In this document: positions 6,567-12,103 of the stretch, one piece after another
Layout: each line of letters starts with the position of its first letter
Position numbering within the stretch: the first letter of the stretch is position 1
DNA from: an uncultured Rhizobiaceae group bacterium
Lineage (GTDB): Bacteria; Pseudomonadota; Alphaproteobacteria; Rhizobiales; Rhizobiaceae
Assembly (NCBI GenBank): GCA_938009335.1
Contig: CALLHT010000299.1
Coordinates: 1 to 12,103 of the forward strand
Length of the DNA: 12,103 nt
Direction of reading: 5' to 3'
The notes under the pieces: generated by a model
The model's database searches: none
The model's input: only the letters and a program-made list of their open reading frames with translations
Told to the model about the DNA's origin: nothing
Position numbers and translations under genes: made by a program

Positions 6567-7855
6567 CAACGGAACAAACAGAGCCATTTACCGCTATCTC
6601 AGAGATGCCATTCGATTCCATATCTGTCATTGGCTTAGGCTATATTGGCCTGCCAACAGCAGCTATGTTCGCTTCAAGACGCGTAAACGTTCTTGGTGTC
6701 GATGTAAATCCTGATGTGGTTGACCGGGTAAACAAAGGAGAAATCCACATTGTTGAGCCTGAGTTGGACATCGTCGTTCAGGCAGTGGTCACACAAGGCT
6801 TCTTGCGTGCTTCACTCACTCCGGAACCCGCACAAGCTTTTCTCGTAACGGTTCCTACTCCCTTTAAAGCAGAGAATCGGGAACCTGACTTGAAGTATGT
6901 TAAGGCGGCATGCGAAGCAATTGCGCCGGTTTTGGAAAAAGGTAATCTTGTTATTCTAGAGAGCACCTGCCCAGTTGGCACAACAGAGCTAATGGCTGAA
7001 TGGTTGAGCGCTGAAAGAAGTGGCTTAAGCTTCCCGCAAACCGTGGGTGAAAACAGTGATATCCGCATTTGCCACTGCCCCGAACGAGTATTGCCGGGCA
7101 AAGTTATGCATGAATTGATTGCCAATGACCGTGTCATAGGTGGGATGACACCAAAATGTTCTGAGATGGCCGTTCAACTGTATAAGACATTTGTTTCCGG
7201 AGAGTGTGTCGTCACTGGTGCCCGTGCCGCCGAAATGGCAAAACTGACTGAAAACAGTTTTCGCGACACAAATATTGCTTTCGCAAATGAACTTTCGCTG
7301 ATTTGCGATCAATTGGATATTGATGTCTGGGAGATCATATCACTGACCAATCGACACCCAAGAGTAAACATCTTGCAACCGGGCCCGGGTGTAGGCGGAC
7401 ACTGCATTGCGGTTGATCCATGGTTTATTGTTGCAAGCGCGCCGGAGAACAGCCGCCTTATCCGCACCGCGAGGGAAGTCAATGACAGCAAACCTGAATG
7501 GGTGCTCAAAAAGGTGGACGATGCTGTAAATCAATTCCTTAAACAATATCCCAAGCTTACCAGTGACGATGTCACCGTTGCGTGCTACGGCCTTGCGTTT
7601 AAACCGGACATTGACGACTTACGGGAAAGCCCGGCTTTGCAAATCGCGCAATCAATTTCAAAAACGCATAATGGCAATCTATTGGTCGTCGAACCAAACA
7701 TCAAACAACTGCCAAATGCGCTCTCAGGCACAGAATTGGTGTCCATCGACGAAGCTTTTCAAAGAGCCGACATTCACGTCTACTTAGTCGCCCATCGAGA
7801 ATTCAAAGAACACACTAAACCTCATCGATTTGTCGTTGATACGATAGGTTTATGA
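6563..7855 (+). CDS. wecC: UDP-N-acetyl-D-mannosamine dehydrogenase
   Basis: This enzyme oxidises UDP-ManNAc twice with NAD+ to UDP-N-acetyl-D-mannosaminuronic acid, directly using the WecB product. The 430-residue protein has the UDP-glucose/GDP-mannose dehydrogenase three-part layout. The N-terminal Rossmann fold shows VIGLGYIGLP (22-31) and ILESTCPVGTTE (131-142). The central domain has AEMAKLTENSFRD (223-235) with the conserved lysine, then GPGVGGHCIAVDPWF (274-288) with the catalytic Cys281. The C-terminal UDP-binding domain has GLAFKPDIDDLRESP (343-357). HPRVNILQPGPGVGGHCIAV is almost identical to what I recall of E. coli WecC, which favours ManNAc over glucose or GalNAc as substrate, as does the adjacent wecB. 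The ATG at 6563 overlaps the wecB stop. ATG at residue 15 is also possible and would place the Rossmann motif at the more usual distance. The product is an acidic sugar donor, so the polymer is probably anionic. Confidence 0.95.
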   Translation: MTTEQTEPFTAISEMPFDSISVIGLGYIGLPTAAMFASRRVNVLGVDVNPDVVDRVNKGEIHIVEPELDIVVQAVVTQGFLRASLTPEPAQAFLVTVPTPFKAENREPDLKYVKAACEAIAPVLEKGNLVILESTCPVGTTELMAEWLSAERSGLSFPQTVGENSDIRICHCPERVLPGKVMHELIANDRVIGGMTPKCSEMAVQLYKTFVSGECVVTGARAAEMAKLTENSFRDTNIAFANELSLICDQLDIDVWEIISLTNRHPRVNILQPGPGVGGHCIAVDPWFIVASAPENSRLIRTAREVNDSKPEWVLKKVDDAVNQFLKQYPKLTSDDVTVACYGLAFKPDIDDLRESPALQIAQSISKTHNGNLLVVEPNIKQLPNALSGTELVSIDEAFQRADIHVYLVAHREFKEHTKPHRFVVDTIGL

Positions 7856-7929
7856 ATGAGATGCGCTACGCGCGAAACTTGTTCAGCGACCTAATAAACA
7901 AACTTCGATTTTCGAATGAATCGAAATAA
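7852..7929 (+). CDS. Possible 25-residue coupling ORF between wecC and fkbM copy 2
   Basis: An ATG at 7852 overlaps the wecC stop as ATGA, the same junction used by wecB and wecC. It opens a 25-codon frame that ends in TAA at 7927-7929, 14 bp into the downstream methyltransferase gene. The predicted peptide starts MNEMRYARNLF and is basic with no recognised domain. It could be a real small protein, a device that carries ribosomes from wecC to the next start (which lacks a Shine-Dalgarno), or chance. An alternative reading is that it is the remains of a former in-frame 5' extension of the methyltransferase. Evidence is position only, so confidence is low. Confidence 0.25.
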   Translation: MNEMRYARNLFSDLINKLRFSNESK

Positions 7930-8866
7930 TTGGATTAATGCAATGCGTTATAGCTTATCGCCTTCTGATTTCCGTGGTCATGCATTTGTGACCGGCATGA
8001 AAATCTTGGGGGTATTGACCAAGCCCTTTGGGAACAAAGGCCTGTTCCGGGCTGGGAAAATATTCGGCAAGTATCTTTCGCCAGATCAAACCTGCACGAT
8101 ATTCTGGGACTCAGATAAAGCCTTCACCTTTGGGCTTTCAGATCATTACTGGTTAAGATGCGTGACCAATTCATATTCATATGAACCAGAAATCAACCAC
8201 CTTCTCGTTTATCTAAAAGAAACTCCAATAGCTTTTCTGGATTGCGGCGCGAATTTTGGATACTGGAGTGTGGTTGCCAGCAGCGCTATGGGAGGCGCGA
8301 AACAAACCATTGCCGTCGAAGCCGCACCAGAAAACTTTGCGAGACTACGGAACAATGCTGCTCAAAACGAAGAGCGTTTTGAAACACTTCATTTTGCACT
8401 GTTTGACCAAGCAGACACCACGGTTTCATTTAATTACGATCCACTGGCTCACGCCGCATCAGGCATCAAAGAGGCATCTAAAGACACGATAGAAGTCAAC
8501 ACGATAACACTAAATCAATTAGCACAGAAAGTAACAGACCCTGAGCTACTTATCGTTGTTAAGTTGGATGTCGAGGGTGCGGAACAAATCAGCATGCGAG
8601 CCGCATCAGCATTGAAAGACCGCGATTTTCTAATAATTTACGAAGATCACGGTAATGAGCCAGATAGCGAAACTACGGACTTTTTCCTAAATGATCAGAA
8701 ACTCTCTGTGTACTTCATCCATGAAAATGGAACAGTCGAACATGTAAAGAGTGCAAAAGATGCATCCCGCCTGAAAAAATCACCTCACGTGGGCTACAAT
8801 TTTATAGCATGCCCAGAGGAAGGAACAACAAAGAAAATTTTGGGTGCCAAATTGGAGAAAGCCTAA
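7916..8866 (+). CDS. FkbM-family SAM-dependent methyltransferase (copy 2)
   Basis: The 316-residue protein shows the FkbM core in order: AFLDCGANFGYWSVVASS (106-123) as SAM motif I, TIAVEAAPENFARLRNN (131-147) as motif II, and VVKLDVEGAEQ (214-224) as the family hallmark. It is a diverged paralogue of the minus-strand protein at 2683-3609. Both share YW-R-x5-Y-x-YEPE-x2-H-x-L before motif I, IYEDHG or AYEDHG near 236-246, and VGYNF near the C-terminus, features beyond the generic FkbM core. Probable role: O-methylation of a sugar hydroxyl in the repeat unit. It follows wecC by 60 bp and is probably in the same transcript. No clear ribosome-binding site precedes ATG 7916, and ATG 7943 (residue 10) is an alternative start. 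A 316 bp non-coding stretch follows it. Confidence 0.88.
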   Translation: MNRNNWINAMRYSLSPSDFRGHAFVTGMKILGVLTKPFGNKGLFRAGKIFGKYLSPDQTCTIFWDSDKAFTFGLSDHYWLRCVTNSYSYEPEINHLLVYLKETPIAFLDCGANFGYWSVVASSAMGGAKQTIAVEAAPENFARLRNNAAQNEERFETLHFALFDQADTTVSFNYDPLAHAASGIKEASKDTIEVNTITLNQLAQKVTDPELLIVVKLDVEGAEQISMRAASALKDRDFLIIYEDHGNEPDSETTDFFLNDQKLSVYFIHENGTVEHVKSAKDASRLKKSPHVGYNFIACPEEGTTKKILGAKLEKA

Positions 8867-9182
8867 ATCTATCAGAATTTGAAACCCCTATCATCCTGCC
8901 AAAGGAATAAAAGTGGTGGCGCCCTAACTGAAAATCTGGCGCAATCAACAGAAAAGCGGACGAACGGTCAACAAATGCAGCGTCTAATTTTTCTTTTTCA
9001 TTCCATCTGTCTTTGCCAGCTCATAGAAATTTGTTAACCCTCATAAAACATCAGGTTACGTGCTTAGCTTTTCTTTAAAAAGAAAATACCATGGCTTGTA
9101 TTTGGTGAAAGATTTCTGGAATACACAACCGCTAACAGTTTGACACGACATACAAACAACAGTCACCTGAAAGAAATATACT
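8867..9182. other. Non-coding interval between fkbM copy 2 and the class I methyltransferase
   Basis: I recognise no gene in this 316 bp interval. It holds a near-homogeneous AT palindrome, TTTTCTTT-AA-AAAGAAAA (9069-9086), and a perfect TTGACA at 9140-9145, but no -10 at normal spacing from it. No hairpin with a T-run typical of an intrinsic terminator was seen after the fkbM stop. The interval is long for an operon that otherwise overlaps its genes, so it may house a separate promoter or be the scar of a lost gene. Confidence 0.5.
9069..9086. repeat. 18-bp perfect AT-rich palindrome
   Basis: TTTTCTTTAAAAAGAAAA is its own reverse complement over all 18 positions. It lies 97 bp upstream of the methyltransferase ATG at 9183. 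It could be a protein-binding site. As RNA it would be a weak stem because almost all pairs are A-U. It has no following U-run of the kind expected of a terminator in the plus direction. Confidence 0.5.
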
Positions 9183-9947
9183 ATGAAGATTTCACAAGAA
9201 GTTATCGAAACAACAAAAAAGATCGAAAGCTTGTATCCGAGCGAATTTGACTGGTTATTGAATGACAACAGAACGCGTATGTTGTGGCAGATTCAAACGG
9301 TCGTAGACAATGTGAAAAAAGGTGGAAATCTGGTTGATATTGGCGGTGGAATTGTTCCGTTCATGAGGGTTTGCCAAGAGATGGGCTACCAAACGACGAT
9401 TATCGATGATTTCTCAGATCAGATGTATCAAACCCCTGCCAGTGAGACCGTCCTTTCTGATTTTCGAAACGCAGGGATGAACATACTGGATGGCGACGCC
9501 TTTTCAATGGACCTAGATGTTATCGATGGTCCGATCGACATGATTACATCACACGATTCAATGGAACACTGGCACTGCTCTCCTAAGAAAATGTTCCATA
9601 CGCTTTGGGAAAAAACCTCCAAGGGTGGATTTATGTTTATTGGCGTTCCAAATTGCGTGAACTTACGCAAACGACTTACTGTGCCATTTGGGATCGGCAA
9701 GTGGTCCGGAATGGATGTGTGGTATGAAGAACCAGTTTTCCGCGGCCATGTCCGCGAACCTGATACGGGCGATCTCGCATATATTGCCAAAGATTTAGAC
9801 GCATCCAACTACAAGATCGTTGGCCAAAATTGGATGGGCTACAGGAATTCAAGACCTGCAATAAGAGCCATAACGCCATTTGTTGATAAGATCTTACAAA
9901 TCAGACCGTCGCTGTGCTCAGACATTTACCTGTTTGCGTGGAAGTAA
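9183..9947 (+). CDS. Class I SAM-dependent methyltransferase (Methyltransf_11/23-like)
   Basis: The 254-residue protein has a Rossmann-type SAM-binding fold. Motif I is NLVDIGGGIVPFMRVC (49-64), an acidic strand end follows at TIIDDFSD (72-79), and DGPIDMITSHDSMEHW (115-130) gives the post-motif with the Asp-x-x-EH pattern common in Methyltransf_11 and Methyltransf_23 enzymes. GGFMFIGVPN (148-157) corresponds to motif III. It ends with DIYLFAWK, consistent with the last β-strand of the fold. It has no signal peptide or membrane segment. Located between polysaccharide genes, it most likely methylates a sugar or the glycan end, but the target could also be a small metabolite. It is unrelated to the FkbM family proteins beyond the common fold. 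Both flanking gaps (316 and 223 bp) are long, so it may be transcribed on its own. The ATG is preceded only by a weak GAAAGA stretch. Confidence 0.85.
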   Translation: MKISQEVIETTKKIESLYPSEFDWLLNDNRTRMLWQIQTVVDNVKKGGNLVDIGGGIVPFMRVCQEMGYQTTIIDDFSDQMYQTPASETVLSDFRNAGMNILDGDAFSMDLDVIDGPIDMITSHDSMEHWHCSPKKMFHTLWEKTSKGGFMFIGVPNCVNLRKRLTVPFGIGKWSGMDVWYEEPVFRGHVREPDTGDLAYIAKDLDASNYKIVGQNWMGYRNSRPAIRAITPFVDKILQIRPSLCSDIYLFAWK

Positions 9948-10170
9948 TGTGGAAAAGGAACTCGTAGATCCTATCCAGTATGAGAACATACGTTTGTAGT
10001 ATACCGGCACCTAATGCTCAAAAGGAAGTTCTGGGGGACATCAAATTCCATGCCCATAGGCTCAAAATGAAATTCAGTATAGCTACCTTTAAGTTTCAAT
10101 CATTGTGAAGTTCGATTTGAGTTATTGGAACATTTTATTCTCGCCAGCACGTATTCAGATCGGCCAATAA
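9948..10170. other. Non-coding interval upstream of the second glycosyltransferase
   Basis: The 223 bp contain no recognisable gene. A short inverted repeat GTATG-AGAA-CATAC is visible at about 9979-9992, and there is no convincing paired -35/-10. The interval breaks the otherwise compact arm and may hold a promoter for the glycosyltransferase and oxidoreductase pair. Confidence 0.35.
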
Positions 10171-11343
10171 ATGCGAATTGCTAACGTCATCGAAGAAGGA
10201 AAACTGGGCGGACCGCAAATCCGCATGGTTCGCGTTGCCTCTGCCCTGGCCTCGCAAGCTGACACGTTGATTGTGATGCCCACCAGCAATTCAGAACGTT
10301 TTCAAAGCATGTGCACCAATCATGGCGTCAGATACCAAACCCATGCTTTGACCCGTATAACCAAAGAATGGCGTGTCGCGCTGGCCTATTTGGTTTTCTC
10401 GCCTTGGGAAATCATCAAGCTCGCCCGTCTTTTTCGAAAAGAAAACATCGACATCGTCCATGCGTCGGGCGGGAGTTGGCAATACAAAGCAGTTCTCGCA
10501 GCCAAACTCGCCCGCAAACCCTGCGTGTGGCACCTGAATGATACCAATATGCCCGGTTGGATCCGCCGCCTATTTTGGATCATGCAAAAGGGGGCAAGCG
10601 GTTTCATCTTCGCTTCTCATCGCTCGCAAGACTATTACGGGACGCGGATGAAAGACGACCCCCGGCCTCAGTTCATTGTTCCATCGACTGTAGATCGCAA
10701 CACGTTTTCCCCGGATGAACAAATCTCATGGTCTGAAGCAAACACATGGCCGGGCGAAAAAATTGTCGGAACAATCGCTAATGTGAACCCGATAAAAGGC
10801 TTGGAGCTTTTCATTCAAATGTTGGCGAAACTCAACGAACGTGGTTCCAAAGCACGAGGCGTTGTTGTTGGCCCTATCCATGAGAACCAGAAAAAATACT
10901 TTGAAACATTAAAGCGCCTAGCCAATGAACTTGGAGTGACCAACATTGAGTTTGTCGGTGGACGTGATGATGTAAGGCCAATGCTCAATCGCTTTGATGT
11001 TTATGTGTGCAGCTCAGTGGCTGAAAGTTCTCCTGTTTCAGTATGGGAGGCAATGTCGATGGCAAAACCTGTCGTATCGACCGATGTCGGAGACGTCGCT
11101 CGCCATATCCAGGATGGCGTGAGCGGGTTTATCGTCGATAATCGTGATGAAGCTAAACTTGCTGAGAAGGTGAGTTTGCTGCTGAAGGATGAAAAAGCAT
11201 CGGAGAAAATGGGGGAAAAGGCTAGAGAGGCAATTAAGTCATTCGAACCGGAAACCATTGCTCAATTGACTTTCGATGCATATAGGGCTGTGCTTCAGGA
11301 GACAGGAAACTCTGGCCACGGAAAGTTGAGTGGTGATGATTAG
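10171..11343 (+). CDS. GT4-family glycosyltransferase
   Basis: The 390-residue protein is a clear retaining GT-B enzyme of family 4. The N-terminal domain begins MRIANVIEEGKLGGPQIRM, with the glycine-rich loop (GGPQ, 13-16) that lies near the acceptor and phosphate in this family, and shows DIVHASGG (94-101). The C-terminal donor domain begins near 196 with IVGTIANVNPIKGLE (198-212), continues through VVVGP (231-235) and IEFVGGRDDV (259-268), and has the intact EX7E signature at AESSPVSVWEAM (284-295; Glu285 and Glu293), followed by AKPVVSTDVG (298-307) and DGVSGFIV (315-322). It should add a sugar to the lipid-linked repeat unit in the cytoplasm. The last codons overlap the start of the oxidoreductase gene by 8 bp, so the two are co-translated. 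No Shine-Dalgarno is evident at its ATG. Donor sugar is unknown. Absence of a WecG/TagA-type gene makes it one candidate for ManNAcA transfer, but that is speculation. Confidence 0.92.
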   Translation: MRIANVIEEGKLGGPQIRMVRVASALASQADTLIVMPTSNSERFQSMCTNHGVRYQTHALTRITKEWRVALAYLVFSPWEIIKLARLFRKENIDIVHASGGSWQYKAVLAAKLARKPCVWHLNDTNMPGWIRRLFWIMQKGASGFIFASHRSQDYYGTRMKDDPRPQFIVPSTVDRNTFSPDEQISWSEANTWPGEKIVGTIANVNPIKGLELFIQMLAKLNERGSKARGVVVGPIHENQKKYFETLKRLANELGVTNIEFVGGRDDVRPMLNRFDVYVCSSVAESSPVSVWEAMSMAKPVVSTDVGDVARHIQDGVSGFIVDNRDEAKLAEKVSLLLKDEKASEKMGEKAREAIKSFEPETIAQLTFDAYRAVLQETGNSGHGKLSGDD

Positions 11344-12103
11344 GCCCTTAATCCGCGCTTGGCGCTCAACACGTCTCTACGGCCCCGGCTGGACGCTTTT
11401 CAAAATTGCCGGACGTCTGAGACGCAAACTTCCGCTTGTTTGGCGAAAGCACAACCCACAAGACATCGCAATCATCGGCTGCGGACAATACGGGTTCGCA
11501 ACCCTTGGATATTTTCTTACTCGGCGCTTTGGCCGGCGAATCCGTTGGTGTTTCGACATAGACACGGAGAAATCTCAATTTGCAGCGTCTACACTAGGCG
11601 CCAATGGAGTGGCCGAGAATGCGCTGCAAGCCATCAATGACCCGGAGACGCAGTTTGTGTATATTGCCTCAAACCATGCATCACACGCAGACTATGCCGT
11701 TGAAGCAATCGAATGCGGCAAAACAGTTTTTGTGGAAAAGCCTGTCTCTGTTAGTTTTGAACAACTCCAAACGTTGCATCAGACGGTGAAGAGAGAAAAC
11801 GCAACCGTTTTCGCTGGCTACAATCGACCGTTTTCCAAAGCAATACAAAGTGTCCGTAAGGCCGTAAAAAATCCGCAAGGTGGACTATCGTTAAGCTGTT
11901 TCGTTTCCGGTCACACCATCGGTCCAGATCACTGGTACAGGAACGAAGAGGAAGGCACACGCATCTGCGGCAATGCAGGGCATTGGATTGACCTGTTCAT
12001 TCACATGATCAATTGGCGTGGCAGCCTGCCGAATGAGCTGCGGCTTCAACTTGCGTCCGCTAACCCTGCAGAACCCGATGATAATTTTGCGCTCACAATC
12101 ACC
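11336..12103 (+). CDS. Gfo/Idh/MocA-family NAD(P)-dependent oxidoreductase, 3' end outside window
   Basis: The frame is open from ATG 11336 to the last base (256 codons, no stop), so the gene is cut only by the window. The Rossmann motif IAIIGCGQYGFAT (44-56) is followed by IASNHASHADYAVEAIECGK (110-129), VEKPVS (133-138) with the family's conserved EKP lysine (Lys135), AGYNRPFSK (160-168), and GHWIDLFIH (215-223) giving the Asp219/His223 pair expected in the active site. The family oxidises or reduces sugar hydroxyl or keto groups, here probably on a nucleotide sugar or glycan component. Unusually, about 42 residues rich in Arg, Lys and Trp precede the Rossmann fold, whereas these enzymes normally begin with it almost at once. 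The ATG overlaps the glycosyltransferase end by 8 bp and has GGAAAG about 14 bp upstream. GTG at 11333 is an alternative start. Confidence 0.88.
   Translation, partial: MIRPLIRAWRSTRLYGPGWTLFKIAGRLRRKLPLVWRKHNPQDIAIIGCGQYGFATLGYFLTRRFGRRIRWCFDIDTEKSQFAASTLGANGVAENALQAINDPETQFVYIASNHASHADYAVEAIECGKTVFVEKPVSVSFEQLQTLHQTVKRENATVFAGYNRPFSKAIQSVRKAVKNPQGGLSLSCFVSGHTIGPDHWYRNEEEGTRICGNAGHWIDLFIHMINWRGSLPNELRLQLASANPAEPDDNFALTIT

Noticed and set aside
9140..9182. TTGACA (9140-9145) with TATACT (9177-9182) as a promoter for the methyltransferase.
   Set aside because: The spacing is 31 bp and the TATACT abuts the ATG, so transcription would start inside the gene. The TTGACA has no -10 at 16-18 bp.
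9957..9975. Imperfect hairpin AGGA-a-CT / AG-a-TCCT just after the class I methyltransferase as a terminator.
   Set aside because: The stem is short with a mismatch and a 3-base loop, and no T-run follows.
11359..11640. 93-codon plus-strand frame near the right end.
   Set aside because: It lies in another register inside the Gfo/Idh/MocA gene, whose motifs are unambiguous.

Overview
The window is a cell-surface polysaccharide (capsule, exopolysaccharide or O-antigen-type) biosynthesis locus. It is built as two divergent gene arms around a central control region of about 370 bp, and the tail of an insertion sequence lies at its left edge. The protein families and moderate base composition suggest a Gram-negative proteobacterium, perhaps an alphaproteobacterium. 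That placement is an inference, because no rRNA or housekeeping marker is present.

Layout: (1) 1-301 is the 3' end of an IS3-family element, with the transposase C-terminus and a probable right inverted repeat. (2) 421-5063, minus strand, is read from the centre leftwards: a polyprenyl-phosphate sugar-1-phosphate transferase, an FkbM-type methyltransferase, a GT4-fold glycosyltransferase and a Wzx-type flippase. The last three are tightly packed (17 bp gap, then a 32 bp overlap). (3) 5064-5435 is the divergent promoter region. It carries nested inverted-repeat arms, one arm set beside each candidate promoter. (4) 5436-12103, plus strand, holds wecB (UDP-GlcNAc 2-epimerase), wecC (UDP-ManNAc dehydrogenase), a possible 25-codon coupling ORF, a second FkbM-type methyltransferase paralogous to the first, a class I SAM methyltransferase, a second GT4 glycosyltransferase and a Gfo/Idh/MocA oxidoreductase that runs off the right edge.

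Inferred joint function: WecB and WecC make UDP-ManNAc and then UDP-ManNAcA. The membrane sugar transferase starts the lipid-linked repeat unit on undecaprenyl phosphate. The two GT4 enzymes extend it, and up to three methyltransferases and the oxidoreductase could decorate or modify sugars. The flippase moves the finished unit across the inner membrane. No Wzy polymerase, Wzz/Wza/Wzc export machinery or recognisable WecG/TagA-type ManNAcA transferase is visible, so the cluster probably extends beyond the right edge or is completed elsewhere.

The families are all familiar. The least ordinary features are the pair of diverged FkbM paralogues placed one on each arm, the symmetrical repeats in the divergent promoter region, a DX7E variant of the GT4 signature, and a small ORF bridging wecC and the second fkbM. 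I saw no CRISPR array, tRNA, rRNA, toxin-antitoxin pair or phage gene.
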